From Rhynchonema sp. JSB1_4 (lineage: Eukaryota; Nematoda; Chromadorea; Monhysterida; Xyalidae), in NCBI GenBank assembly GCA_030248065.1, contig JASAMV010007384.1, positions 34,374 to 98,373 on the forward strand: a stretch of DNA of 64,000 nucleotides, in the 5' to 3' direction. The first letter of the stretch is position 1; every line of letters begins with the position of its first letter. The position numbers were made by a program, and so were the translations under genes. Under the pieces are notes generated by a model. That model ran no database searches, was not told the origin of the DNA, and worked only from the letters and a program-made list of their open reading frames with translations. Positions 22,221 to 35,313 of the stretch are shown here, piece after piece.

Positions 22221-25200
22221 GTGTTAAAGGCAAACGAGATGACAAAACAATTGAAACAATTCTTGGAAATTTTCAGCTTCTCGAGCTGCTCAACCAGTTG
22301 AACAATTCATCTGCTTCTCAAACCCGGTCGAATACCAAAACTGAACTGTGATACAAACGCCATGTACAATAATCATGCTCATTTCCATCACGTGAACTCC
22401 GGTTATAATTTTGGACCAGAACTTCTTTGTTATTTATTTTAAACCTGTAGCATTTTTGCACGTTTGGCCCAGTGTCTTTATGCTTTGGTGCAACCTTACG
22501 TAAATAAATTCATTTCCCTCCAGCTCAAAGTGGTCTGAGTATTTCTGCCTTTATTGACCTTCGTCTGTGGTTCAATTGAATTGAACTGTTTTTGTTTCGG
22601 CTCCAACCACATACAGTAAGTACACAATGGGCCAACCCAGAGTGCCGCGGAGTTTGCACGTAATTCGGTTACTTTGGGTTGCTGCACAGTATATTGGGGT
22701 GAGAAATAAATTGAATCCCAAACATCAGAACAAATGACGTACGTCCCAACTGGCACAGTTGAAAGATGTGCACAAACACTTCGGTCGCTTTTATTTCTGC
22801 TGTAAAAATGTTGCGGTGTACGAACTTTTCAATTCTTGTATACCTGTACATCGCTTGTGAAACACATAAATTCGCTCGTCTACTCAACTGTGAATTTGCG
22901 AATTATGGATGCTTATTTAAGCCAGCCACACTTCATCACTTTCTGAGACCACAAGCAAGCGCACATGAAATTTCTGGTAACTCAAACATCTACAGTATAG
23001 ATAAACGCAGAGCTCCTGAACCAACATTGGCATCCTGAACCTATGGAACCCAGTCACGTACCATATGGTGCACATGTAACAACTTGTGTCGTCAAACAGG
23101 CGTGTGATGGGCACAATATGTTCAACAGCACGCACATATATTTGACTGTCGGTGCCCCCAGTTGAAATGCATATTGCCAATTTACGCTCGGTCCGTTTGG
23201 CCCATGACGTAGACACGCACGCATGCACTCATGGCAGGACTATTGGACAGGGCCTGTTTTTCGGCTCAGGGTACAAACTCTGGGGCCCTGGTTTATGACA
23301 TCTAATGCCTAACAACAACAACAACGTGACTTGAACAAATGCGTGTTCCCGAACGGTCGTGCGTGTGAGTTTTGTGAATGATAGTTTTTCTGCACGTTCA
23401 AAGTTCAAAGGTTGGCATGGCCAGTCACCAACTTGTCAATGACAGACATTGAGACCTATGGGTGCTATCCTCTGGCTTTCTGTGGTTGAAACAAGTACAA
23501 TTGGAAACGTATAAAGGTTCACCTTTCACGAGATACTGATGAGATCCCTGGTCACCTGGCTTCCCACTGCCTTCTTCGTTATTTTGGGACAGTTTTCAGA
23601 CTTGTGTCACGGTGCCCTTCTTTGATGTCATCCGGCTGTTTCTTTCTGCGCCACTATAGTGCGAGAGCTTTCTTGTCGTATGATCTTTAGTCAGACAATG
23701 TCGCTAACGTTTGGATTAAAGTTTGTCCAGGGATCTGGGTCTAAATACGGCCGCACGAGTGATTTTAGACTGCGCAACGCCGCAAGGTTTGCATTTCAGA
23801 TCAGTTGTATCCTTCCTGCGACGAGCCAAAGTAAAGAGTAAAATTGTGCACATACGCCGGGAAAACATACTTCGTCTCGAAAACCTGCAATCATTTTTTG
23901 CAATCGTTTTCTAAGATCTACTGTGTGCGGTATTATTTGTCATCGACTCTGTGATGATTTTGTCAGCCCCGCTTGTTTTGCATTTGAACCGGTTCATCGC
24001 GAGGCCTAGAACTCCGCTCTTTCTCATTTCTTTTCACGGAAATTAAAATTCGGGCCCAGGCGGGTTACTGAATTTGCAATTTCATTGCGTTATCTTTTCA
24101 AACTGACTGTATCATCTGAATTTCCAAACTTGAAATGCATTTTACAAAAGTGTCCACCAACCTTACATTACCGTCTGTGCATAAGTTCACGTGCAAGCGT
24201 GCATTATAACCACAAGTTTCTATAATACAAGCGGCAGCGTCTGGGGTTACAATGGGTTTCGAAAATAGTTCTCTAGGGATATTCAAACATGCCGTAGAAT
24301 GTCAACGTGTGCCCTCGGATATTGAGTACCTCATTTCATATTGGCTCGAACGGCACTTTAATTCCGTCAAACCCGAGAATTCATCATGGGGTACCCACCG
24401 GCGAATGAACCTATTTGGGTCTGGTTTGTACATGTCCATATGGTCTGTTACCGTCCCACATGCTTCAGCCACCAGCAGACCATTGAAGCTCTACTGCGAT
24501 CTTTGCAGCTCAAAAAACATGTTGTGTCTTACTTATGTATGGAATGTTCGTGCATTTTTGTGCGCATGTACGGTACGTGTTCTTGTTTGGCTTGCATGTC
24601 TTCTAACATATAACGTGCCGGGGTTTGCCCATATGACGAAAGTGGATACACACGATAAGATTGCAGATTGGGCGCAGTTGAACTCATTTGGCCTTGTGTT
24701 GTATATGTGTTCTGATATGGAACCGAAATTACGTAAACCCACAGTGGTATGGCACCGTAACCTCGTCTAGTACTTATCCTTGCACCAACAGGGCACAAGG
24801 GTGGTGACATATGCCGACGTCACGCGTCACATTCTGGTTGGCGCACGGCCTAATCTTTTCGCCAGACCACCGCCAATTTGGAGTTCACTCTTGTTTGAGT
24901 GTCTATGCGCAGGTCTTTTTATCATGGTTCTCCCAGAGTGGGGCTATCCCGCATTCATCGCCGCGGCTTATACTCAATGTGGCGTCTGCTTGTGACTCGG
25001 CGCCTACTATAGACGTCTTGCGCTACGTCGAGATCTGCCCGACCCGCGTGTAATGCGATCAACTCAGATCCGGATTGAATCGCTCTACCGACTACCCTCT
25101 TTGTAAGGATCCGCATTCCATATTGTGCAACCCTCTGTGATGACCGATAGTTTCCTCCCCAATTACAGCTATTGCGCTGGCATCATGTATACCATGTCAA

Positions 25201-25665
25201 TACTACAGTAAAAGGTCACTAGTAGACGGTATCTACGTAATTCCGATATCTGATCTGATTAGGAATGTCACTTCTTATCGCTGTTGTTTTCTATCCGTAA
25301 ATATTCTCTCACTACCACTGCCACTCTCCACGACCAGACAATATTACAAGCAGTTGAAACATGCCGTGGTTGTGTTCCGTATCTGTCACCAAACATTAGC
25401 CGCAAAAAGCTGGCACGGATTTGTTGTCGGGATGGCGCTTCGCACGAATTGGTACAATCTCAGCGTTTGTGTCCAAACTTGGGAGTTCGTGAGAAAGACT
25501 ATGATCATCAACTCTCGGCACCGACGCAGGCCGCACTGTAATGTTGTCGCATATGTTTTGCCGCTCTTGTCATTGTACTGTATACATTTCTCTCTGTTAT
25601 CTGTGGCTGTGTATCGTCTCGGCATCAAAAGCACGCAATTTAGCAGGACACGCGTCTTGGCCTAA
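22221..25665. other. Gene-poor intergenic region
   Basis: No gene family, RNA gene or clear repeat was recognised in about 3.4 kb downstream of the hydroxylase. The longest open frame, 172 codons at 24252-24770, has no recognisable domain, no homologue I know and no splice-linked neighbour, so I do not call it. If a gene is present it would have to be a lineage-specific one. Confidence 0.4.
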
Positions 25666-27105
25666 GGCCGCATTCACAATGCAAGCGGATTAGCGGGCGA
25701 GATGCGCACGCTTTTGCATTCACAATGCAAAAAGCGGATTAGCGGATTAGCGGGCGAGCAACTTTTCACACCCGCTAATCCGCTAATCCGCTGCACGCGT
25801 GTGCATTCACAATGCAAAGCGGATTAGCCTGTTAGCGGATTAGCGGGTCCGCTAATCCGCTTTTCACGATTAGAACTGGTTCTATTTTTTTGCAGATTAG
25901 CACCGGAGGCGCACGTTCAGAAGCTTATTATTTGCCTTCAAAACATTTTCAGAGCATGAAAAAAGTGTGTCATGAGCAGCTTAACCACCTGCGTTCATTG
26001 GAAACGTTTTTGTTGCAGTTTGATGTTTGGAAAAGTTATTTTTTACAACGTATGGTATCATTATCGCGTTCAGTTTCGACTCTACACGACATGGTTGCAA
26101 AATGCTGTATTGCAAAATGTGCTTGCTGTTTTTTTCCGACGGGCTTTGCATCGTGGCGAAAGTAAAGCCACTGAAGAAATAACTTGCATTGAACAATCAA
26201 TGCGAGAATGCGATTCAACTCATTCACATTTTTGCCACAGCGGCCAACTATTTTTACACGGTTTCATATGAAAGCAAAAAAACTGAAAAAATAATGTAAA
26301 GTAATGTCCATGGGCGGTGTCGTACACGCGCCCTATCATTCAGCAGGCCAGCGCGCTACCGCTGCGCTTCGCTGCTCTGCATCGATCATGCCATAAAGTG
26401 AGTGATAAACCTAGCAGCGTGTAAACTGCAAGTCTGTGTTGCGCTAAACTAGACAGTGCAGTGCTTATGATATCACACACGCGAAGGTTTGTTCGTGCAT
26501 AAACACTGTGTCTTGAGAGGCGCATGTGGTCGAAGTTTGGCTAATATTACAATGGTCAACTCAAGTGGTCAAATCACTTCGTCAACTCACAGCAGTCCCA
26601 AATAAATGCGAGAAATAATACATGGCATTCGGGGTGAGTTGACGAATCTACAATGTAAGTTGACAAAGTGATTCGACCACTTGAGTTGACCACTCTAATA
26701 TACGCCTGTGTGTTATTCGTGCTATTTTCGTGATCGGTGTTCCTATATTTCTGTTTATTGGTTGGAAATGCTGCAATCCAATGAAACATTTAGAATAACA
26801 ACATTTGATTGATTTGATGCGTGTAATTTGCCATTTGTTGAACAAAGAAAGACACAAACAACAAAATTTTAAAGTAAATCTACTTTTTCACCTAAACTCG
26901 GACAACGTGCATTGTGAGCGCAATACCTTTTTGCGGATTAGCGGATTAGCGGGTTAGCGGATTAGCGGGTCTCCAATTAGCTGACCCGCTAATCCGCTTT
27001 TTCAATTTCCATTGTGAATGCAAAAGCGTGCGCGAAAAGCGGGCCCGCTAATCCGCAATCCGCTAATCCGCTAACCCGCTAATCCGCTGCATTGTGAATG
27101 CGGCC
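25666..27105. mobile_element. PIF/Harbinger-like non-autonomous element with TAA target duplication
   Basis: The ends GGCCGCATTCACAATGC (25666) and GCATTGTGAATGCGGCC (to 27105) are inverted repeats flanked by TAA on both sides (25663-25665 and 27106-27108). A 3-bp TWA/TAA target duplication and GG-starting termini fit PIF/Harbinger transposons. Subterminal regions at both ends are arrays of GCGGATTAGCGG and related words, arranged as nested hairpins (for example 25733-25793 and 26934-26998). The interior (about 25870-26900) has only short open frames without a DDE transposase or Myb-like domain, so the element is non-autonomous. A smaller inverted-repeat element is nested inside it at about 26550-26696. 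Confidence 0.75.
26550..26696. mobile_element. Nested mini inverted-repeat element
   Basis: GGTCAACTCAAGTGGTCAAA (starting near 26553) is inverted at about 26672-26692 (…CGACCACTTGAGTTGACC). The two arms continue with AATCACTT and GTCAACT. The word CTAATAT is present close outside both arms, which may be a target duplication. A related sequence, GTTGACGACTTGAGTTGACC, lies just outside the larger element at about 27109-27129. Confidence 0.5.
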
Positions 27106-27108
27106 TAA

Positions 27109-27678
27109 GTTGACGACTTGAGTTGACCACTAATAGGACTTGTTGTTCTCTTAACTCAGTTATCGGTTACGTAATGGGTTCTAGAATATGAAAAACAAAG
27201 TGCCTCTATGTTTGTGACGTGGTCCGTCGTCTTTTGATGACCCATGCGCCACGCAGCACATGAACCTCAACACTGTAAGCCCGTCTTTGTCTTCGTGTCC
27301 TTCCGATCGCTAACCAATGTTTCTAATTAGACGTGGTCCAGTAAGATGACAGGGACACAGCATAGGTCACGTAGTCACGTTGCAGCTGGTATTTCATTCA
27401 TAGCGAAACACTCAAGTCTCAATGAGCCCCATGTCACTAAAATGGAGAATTGCATGGCAGGGTCAAACGGTCTGCTGAAACTGCCGTTGAAACAAGAGCC
27501 CAGCCCATGACATCGCTACCGTTACACTTCATTTCCTTGTGTATTTCCCAGATTTTACTCGTTTTCTTATAAATATTATATGCGTTTACTGCAGCTGAAA
27601 GTTATTCCAGAATTCCACCCGTTACGCGCAGCACAATGAGCACTTTTCACAAAATTTCGATAAAGTAATCAGGCTGAA
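27109..27678. other. Upstream region of the K2P channel gene
   Basis: No exon was recognised. The start codon of the channel is at 27679, and this interval should hold its promoter. No TATA-like element or transposon end could be assigned with confidence. Confidence 0.35.
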
Positions 27679-30600
27679 ATGGTTGACGTCGAAGGCGGTG
27701 GCGGGGAGGACGAGCCAAAATTCAGAAAGGTGACACGCTTGTTTGTCGATGTTTCACATGGTGAAAATATTGTGGTTTTTTATAGGCATTGAAACTGATC
27801 GCACCTCACGCCGGTCTGGTGATCCTATGCTGCCTGTATGCATCAGTTGGTGCCTTCATATTCTATCAAATTGAATCACCACATGAAAATCAGGTGCGCA
27901 TTTTCTCTTTTGTTTCATTCTGTAAAAACAACGAAACATTTGCGCTTGCCTAGGTTCGAGCGACGGCTGTTGACCGTCTTCTTGACAGCCAAAAGGACCT
28001 GCTCAAAGTGTTGTGGTCGCACAGTAGAAGGGGGCACGGCAGATATGACAAACAAGAGTGGAGGAAGGTACATTGTACATAATGTTTCCAAAAGTCGGAA
28101 AACAATTCCAAAAAATGATGTGCAGGTAGCCAATGTCTACTTGGATGAGTACGGTCAATCACTTTACGATTCATTCACCACCGAATTCGTGAGATACGAC
28201 GATTTATGGGTGAGTGCTGCTGTTCACTGAGTTTAGTGGCAAAGGCGCAACTAAACAGCATAACAAGTTCGATGCCACCAATGTTTCACAATTGTTTTTG
28301 TAACGAAAATGCGCACTTCAGTTCACTGCCTTTTTGGCGTCAAAAGTGAACATATGGCTTCAAACATGCTTTGGTTATTAATTCCAGGCTTCATCCACTG
28401 AGCGCAAACTTGACGAACACCTAAAAGCAGCAGCTTCAGCTCGCGAACCCAACTATGACAATGACCGGAAAGTTCGTTCGATGAAAGCCAAGCACAGTCA
28501 CAGTGAGCCACCAGTGGTGCCGATCAACAATAATCGTTCCTCCACCAGCTGGCTGCATGCGTTGACCGTTGAACTTGCCCAAATCAAACGAACCAAACTG
28601 TGGACGGGCAGTAGCGCCGTGTTCTTTGCTGCGACAACAATGGCCACCATTGGTTGGAATGTGGAACAAAGAATATTAGTGCGGTGCACTGGAGAGTGTC
28701 TTTATGCTAATCTTGACTTGTCACCAACGCGTTCATCCCATACATATGACGTGTAACGGAAGTTTCACGAAAACTTCGCGGGAATGGAGAGATGTGCATG
28801 AAACCCAATATTCATGTGCACGGCACTAATATTCTGAGATTGCAGAGATTGCATAATAACATATAAAAGTCCTTGGTTGCAGGTTACGGTAATATCGTGC
28901 CTGTGACAACCAAGGGTCGCATATTCTGTGTAATATTCGCGTTGATCGGCGCTCCGCTTGCCATTATTACTATCGGTTAGAAAATAATTTTGCTCTTAAG
29001 TTTGCGGAAAAAGGGTGATGATACTCAATGACACTCACAAGTTCATATATAACAACAGGTAATCTTTACTCCGCATCTAGGTGCGTGATTGTCTCTTCCA
29101 CACATACAGCTGAATCCTGTGAAGGAGTTTCTCATTCAGTAGAGATGATGGGTTATTGTCAAAACTCGAACTTATCAGCACTTTCAAAGTTCACTTGATT
29201 ATTCAGGTGATCTCGGTAAGTTCCTGTCCGAATGCACGATTTGGCTGTACAAACGTCTGAAACAAGGTCGGGCACGTTTGGGTGCTGCGTGTGACCGAAT
29301 GGGTAGACGTTGGGCTGCACGCGACAGGGATGTGGTCACGGAGGTGGTCGGCACTGATGAAATACACACCACCACCAATGATGAGGACAAGGTATGTATA
29401 TGTATATATGTAGTGGTTGGGAAGCCGTGTGTATGAACAGGTTTTCTTGCTACAAACATGCACTTGTGTACATCTGCAGCACAGCGGAAGCACAAGACAA
29501 AGACAAACAGGGACAAAACCTTACTGCATCTTGAAAACTGAGGAAGAAATTTCAACGCAGGCTGTCGAAAAAGACGACGGGGCAATAGATCTGGAGGACG
29601 ATTTCGACAAAACCCAAGTGCCTGTTTGGTAAGCGCAAAGTTCACATATTCAAAGGAAATCACCCAGCTGCATTGTATCGAGCATTTTTTTGCATTCTAC
29701 GTACGCTCCATACGTGGGTACGTAAGGCCGCTCTCTGACACCCAGCGAAGAGTTTTACAGCGTAATCATACACTAATGCGCGCCCGAAATAGCGTCTGAA
29801 ACACTTTATTTGAATCTCACTGTGATAAAGCCCCACAGTTAAGGAGTTGCTGTTGTGCTGAACTTTTAGCTCTCCGCTGGTGTCAGACGGCGGCCTAGGT
29901 AACAGTCACTTAGGCACAAAGTACCGCACATTGTCACCAGTCTGCCTGTTCTTCAGCCTTGTACAGTTGAAGCATGAAAATCCTTAACTCAAGACTCACC
30001 TTTGCCTGATTTATCAGGTTGGTCTTCTCGGTGCTGTTGACGTACATAGCGTTGGGCGCAGTGTTGTTTGCGTTCATCGAGCATTGGACGTACGTGGACA
30101 GCTTCTACTTTTGTTTCATCACGCTCACAACAGTCGGATTCGGTGATCTGGTGCCTGAAGAACACGCGTTAGTGTTGGGTGTGGAAAATGTTCAATTAGA
30201 GGGTTTCATGCGGTATTGGCACCGACGACAACCTAGTGCGCCGGTACATTTTTATGAAAGTTTCCCCAATCTATGGTACATTTCCGTCCGTTGGATCTGA
30301 GACGCACAACAGTAACCAGCTGTGACTGTCAACCACTGACCGTTGCTGTACACGTTGTCAACAACCCACTTGCAGTGAGCGTTTTACGTGCACCTCAACT
30401 GCTGTGTGTGGACTTCTGAATCGAAGTTTGGGCGTTTTTGACTTTGACCAATCGTAACTGCAAAATATTACGTTTTCCAGCTATCTTGTGCTAATGTTGC
30501 TATACATCGGCGTTGGTCTGTCAGTAACCACCATGTGCATTGACCTCGTTGGCATCACATATCTCAGAAAGATACACTACTTCGGCCGCAAATTCAAGGG

Positions 30601-31188
30601 CACCGATTTCATGTTTGGGAATTATTTTTCGCTATTTTTGTGGTTTGAAGCTACTGTTGATTGGTAAAGCGCAAGCGAGCAGCGTCATTGGAACTGAAAG
30701 AGTAGACTGACCAGCCAGATGCGAAGTTGCACTTGCACTAGAGGGCATTCCGTAGTTTCGTATTACACAACGTACGCGTCAGTGCCCTGTGAGAGACAGA
30801 ATTTACGAGAGACACATTGCAGAACGGTTCCCGAATTATGAATGCGACTCGTTTAAATACACAGGTCGATACTACGTCGACGCCGAATGCTGCAAAAGCA
30901 ACTGTTGCAGGCGGGCATGGGTGCTGACGAACGACTGTTACACACATTCATACAACAACTCGAAGCTCAGAGCATGCACACTGCGTGAGTCTGTGAAACA
31001 TCTATGGCGGTCGATGAACGTTTAGTTGATTTGGTGACTCGCCTTTCGAATTCAGGGAAAACAATTCGAAAGACCTGGTCGATTGGGAGCTGGACAATGT
31101 CTACACGGACAGCGATGTTTCCACCCCGAGCCTTGCGTCGACGGTCGAGGAACGAGCAATGTTGGTGCCATTGAATGGCGTTTCTTAA
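27679..31188 (+). CDS. TWK-type two-pore-domain potassium channel
   Basis: Twelve exons (27679-27729, 27786-27893, 27954-28067, 28126-28209, 28388-28652, 28883-28975, 29207-29391, 29480-29628, 30018-30167, 30481-30663, 30865-30984, 31056-31188) close to 544 residues. Order: short acidic N-terminus, M1 ([20 protein letters not shown]), extracellular cap, pore 1 'TTMATIGYGNIVP', M2 ([18 protein letters not shown]), a charged cytosolic loop rich in Glu/Asp/Lys, M3 ([19 protein letters not shown]), pore 2 '[11 protein letters not shown]', M4 ([19 protein letters not shown]) with the usual '[12 protein letters not shown]', then a cytosolic tail. The GYG/GFG filters define a K+-selective K2P subunit; channels are dimers that carry background K+ current. 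The exon 10 donor (30663) is the least certain junction. The next gene's candidate start lies only 79 nt downstream of the stop. Confidence 0.9.
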
Positions 31189-31267
31189 ACTTCTTTGTAC
31201 ATCAAAATAGTACTATGAGCACTTGTTTGTGTAAATTTTTGAAGGACATCCAGTTTGAATCTTCAGG

Positions 31268-32314
31268 ATGTACAGAAGACGACAATTCCGTGTGTCGTCC
31301 TGGTCGCAAACTGGACCAGGTTTGTGCAAATTGCTTGCCTCATAATTCTAGAATGATCATACTACCTTTTTCTACGTTTACTGAGTTGATTCGCTGCTGT
31401 TTTAAACTCATCAGTTTGTAGTGTATGGTACCTGAACTTTATCTCCTTCATCATTTTGGCATGCATCCGTGATGGCAGTTTTATGCATCGTTCGCTAGCT
31501 GCAGCATTCCATCTATAACAAGTACATACTTCACCTTTGTTCTCTGTTCCATTCCATTTTCCGATTCTAGAATTGTCCCTGATGGCGTCCGAGTGCAGTA
31601 CGCCAGCATCAGTGCATCTGCGTTGGCACATGTACACTTCTTGGACAAACCCGGATATGCGACAGACCCAGTCACCACTCGACTTTGCCAGTTTCCTCTC
31701 GATGCCCCGCAGTTGTGGCCAATCGACACTGGCCAGTGCCGACTCCCTCCATCGACGCACAATGATGTATGGCCGACGTGTCTGGTACAGTCCGAATGAA
31801 TCGGTCATCTCGTTTGAAATGTCAGACGACTTTGACACGGTGTCGCAATGTGCGCCCGACACTCCCGACAGTGTCAGATTCAGACATTACCTCCGCTCAG
31901 GGGTTGACCAGTGCACGTCGCCGTTGTCATTCGTGTCGGATACAATGTCGGATTTGTTGTCGATTGACAGTCATTCGGAAAGATGTCGCCATCTGATGTA
32001 CGCTCTGTCGAGTGTCGCACGTCGCACGTCAAGTGTCGAGTCGGATGACAGTCGACTGTCGTTGTTGTCAACGCTGGGCACCAACGCCGACACTGAAACA
32101 TCAATGCGACAACGACTCTACACGCAAACCAGCAGGGCATCGACGGCCGAGTCCTTCACATCATGTTGGATCCACCAGTCTGCACCCGACAGTCCCGCCA
32201 GTTCGATATTCGGACGCACATTCATGTACTCGAACCGCAATTGGCGATCGCCCCCATCCAGTCCCAGTGAATTCGAGTTCGAGTTCGAACCCTGGCTCGA
32301 TCTCGCTGCTATCG
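31268..32314 (+). CDS. Orphan gene A, Ser/Asp-rich N-terminal exons (partial model)
   Basis: A small exon (31268-31319, starting MYRRRQFRVSSWSQ) splices in frame to a 744-base exon (31571-32314). The large exon is rich in Ser, Asp, Thr and Arg, including 'SFEMSDDFDTVSQCAPDTPD' and 'RRTSSVESDDSRLSLLS'. I recognise no domain; it looks like a disordered, phosphorylatable region. The ATG lies one base after a TTCAG, so this could be a trans-splice acceptor. It probably forms the 5' part of the gene at 32506-34604, but the junction after 32314 is phase 1 while the next likely exon needs phase 0, so an exon or a different donor is missing. The alternative is an extra cytosolic tail of the K2P channel. 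Confidence 0.45.
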
Positions 32315-32505
32315 GTGATTTGGCATTTCTTTTTATTCGACTTCGTCTGTTTTTTGTTCATATTCGTTTGTTTCGACATAGATAATTTTGAAATCTACCT
32401 ATCGCTGTTTTGCGCACGATAGCCGCCGCTCTCCGTCACTCAAAATTTTGTAACCTTACGCATTTTGTCGATGCTGTGATATTTATGCATCTGATCACGT
32501 TTCAG

Positions 32506-34604
32506 CCGCTGAAGCAAAACTGTCACGACGCACGGGTTCTTGTCCCGATAACGCCATCCGTGCGCCGCCAAGTGTATGTACTATTTTCGTAACATTTTGA
32601 TTGGTTGATTTTTGAAGTTTTTCTTCATGTCAATGTCACACTGCGTCCATTTGGTTCAGGGCATCTGGCTGTAGGCTGCACAGTCACTGACAATGACCTA
32701 TGCAGTATATATGATGGCGCACCACCGAGTATCTGTAATGTGTACAGGCTAAAACGGGCATTCAGAAGTCAATGTTACACCCAACTTTTGTGTTTTAGCC
32801 GGTCGGTCTGGCCTTCATGGAGGAATGGGAGTCTTTCATTCAAATGTTGGAAGAAAGTCAGAGATCTCGGTGAGTGGCACGTTTCTCTTTGATATTTTAT
32901 CAGCATGTAAAAGCGTAGCACATGATTCTCAAGCTGTGCGTGTCTCATGAGACTTCGTTGAAAACATGATGTAGTGCTCAGATGTCAGCTGAGGGTCGAT
33001 GCTTACAGTATGTAATGAAACCAACCGGTATTGGTAATACCTACAAACTGTAATTCAAAACGTGCGGTATCTCTATTGAGTTGCCATTGTAGCCCACCTG
33101 AACTAAACGTTGAAGTTGCCTCTAGTTCTGACGAGGACATTGGACCACCGCCTTTGCTCAGGTACGTTTGGTAGCAGCTGGCTGATGTTTCAGTTTCATT
33201 TTGCTTTGCTTACTGCTAAATATGAAGGGAAATGCTAACTTTATAACTTCGTGAATGTTTATTTATCAGCAGCGCTGCTCATTGCTTACAAATTGGACTT
33301 GCGATACGGCTGCTCAAGTGTGCACCTGTCACATGCGTGGCACTAACACTTCAAATCCACTCAACCTGTTATTACAACCTACGAATGGCACTCATTTGTA
33401 TATCTATTCATCATCTGTTTTATTGACTGCACTGCGGCTGTTCCTTGGACACTTCAAACTTCCGAGTGCAACCAGCTCTCCACTGCGGCACTGTGATGGA
33501 TGTTCTTTATTTTTCTGATCACATCTGATTTTTGCTCCTGAAACGTTTCCTGCGTTGTTTTTTTCTGACTATTTTTTGTTAAAAAAGCTTAATCACTCTT
33601 TTATATTGTGATTCATTGTGCACGCTTGACCGATACAACAAGCTACAACTATCGCTGGACTTGAAGCTGGCTGCCTCTTCTTGGATGAAGGCATCTGTCG
33701 CGATTTGACTGCTGACCTGTCGGACGTCGGATGTTTGCTGGCTGTTGTGCCTTTTCGCTTCTGGTTATCGTTTATGTCCACCACACCTCCACCCCACCTG
33801 TGAGCAATGCACGCCCTCGTTCATTCTAGCCCGATCGCACCGATCACCTCCCACATTGGCGTATTCGAGCTGGTCAACTTCGAAGAACTACAACCCCAGC
33901 TGACATTCGACGTTGAAACATCAGGTTGCAGCATCAAACATGACGAAACGATGCCGGTGCACAGCGTGCATCACGAAACAGTGCAGACCGAGGCTGCGTT
34001 GGAGTCTATAATGTCGGCGCCTGCCCATATGGTCAACGAAGGGGTACCCACGAAGATGGTCACCCAGAACTACTGTTTTGTGGTCGACGGCGAAAACGTG
34101 ACGGTCGATGACATTAGGTGTCAAGCAGATGACTGCTGGCGACACACTAGTCATCCGACCAAATACTTTTATTCGATTGATTTGAAGAAATTTACACGAG
34201 TTGACGTGACCATAGCGCGTGACAGAGTGATTGACGTGAAATGGATCAGTGACATCAAAGGGGTCAGTCCTCTGAAACGCGCAACCGAGACGCCAAACTC
34301 AGTCAACAACATGACCCCTGGTCAACTGGACGTGGCCAATGTGTACAAAGTGACGCGTTTCTACTCGTTCTGGCGCAGCTGCACCGCATTCCATCGTATC
34401 GTTACCGTGATCGTACCAGTGGATCCCGCAAAACGTGATACATTCAAGAAACGTCTGTTTGTGCAATATTTGTGGCGAAACGCGAAAGAGGCCGACAAAG
34501 AAAGAGTGGCCCGCGAGTTTGATCCCGAGAAACAACGCATTGGCGCGTCTCCGCCAGTACAGACACCTGCGGGTTCAACACCGCTCTCGGCCAAACGAAG
34601 GTGA
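32506..34604 (+). CDS. Orphan gene A, conserved-domain exons (nematode-type uncharacterised protein)
   Basis: Exons 32506-32571 (tentative), 32799-32869, 33093-33161 and 33830-34604 join in frame and end in SAKRR and a stop. An acidic stretch 'EVASSSDEDIGPPPLL' leads into a domain with 'VTQNYCFVVDGENVTVDDI', 'HPTKYFYSIDLKKFTRVDV', 'FYSFWRSCTAFHRIVTVIV' and 'RLFVQYLWRNAKEADKERVA', followed by a basic, Pro/Ser-rich tail. The same pattern recurs in the neighbouring gene at 35314-37953, so the two are tandem paralogues. The pattern resembles an uncharacterised domain I associate with Caenorhabditis proteins (possibly DUF7747), but I cannot confirm this. No function is proposed; the basic tail would suit a nuclear protein. 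Confidence 0.65.
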
Positions 34605-35313
34605 AACATCACAGCACACGAACAACGATTATAATATATTATAATACGAACTTGTTTGAGCCACCTTCATTTGACGGAACATTTTTCACTTAATGTATTT
34701 TCGGCCATCACAAACCGTGCTGTTATTTTTGATATTATAATATATTATAGTTGCATTGTTCATTGTGTTTTTGTTTTTATAGCCCCAATGTATCCATTTT
34801 ATGCTTTTTGTCAATGGCGTTCGAATTGTTCATAAATAATCTACGTCTAATCTATTCTACGATAACCTAGAAGTCATTCAGATATTGTTGCAAAAATGGT
34901 TTCATGTGTGAGGTGTCGTATGCACACATTCTGTGTGTGGGGGGCTTGCTCATTCGCAAAAGAGTTGTGTTGGAAACTATGTAATGTGCGTAAGTGAAGT
35001 CGTGTTGTCGTTGGCTTGTGACCGACATCACTTTGAAGGCGCACCGAAAAAACCAAATGTGCTGTGACTTAAGGACTATGCAAAGGATGAAAAGCATCCG
35101 GCTATGAAGCATCAGTGAAACGTACATTTATGTATATGTACATGCATAGGTACATACAGAGTGGGTGTTATCAAGATGTGACCATGCTGCATTTCTTCTC
35201 AGGGAAGCGACCAGCTATCAAGAACACGTAGTCCACGTACCTACAGTAGAACAGCGTTGTTGTTCAGTAACAACCAGACCAACTTTTGTTGTAACAAAAT
35301 GTTCTGTTTCCAG

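Noticed and set aside
24252..24770. 172-codon open frame in the 22-27 kb intergenic region
   Set aside because: No recognisable domain, odd composition (many Cys, Trp, Met and Val), no supporting splice sites; it may be chance.
31593..31799. Alternative frame through the Ser/Asp-rich exon as K2P tail
   Set aside because: It is shorter, and the overlapping 744-base frame has the better composition and a consistent splice phase.
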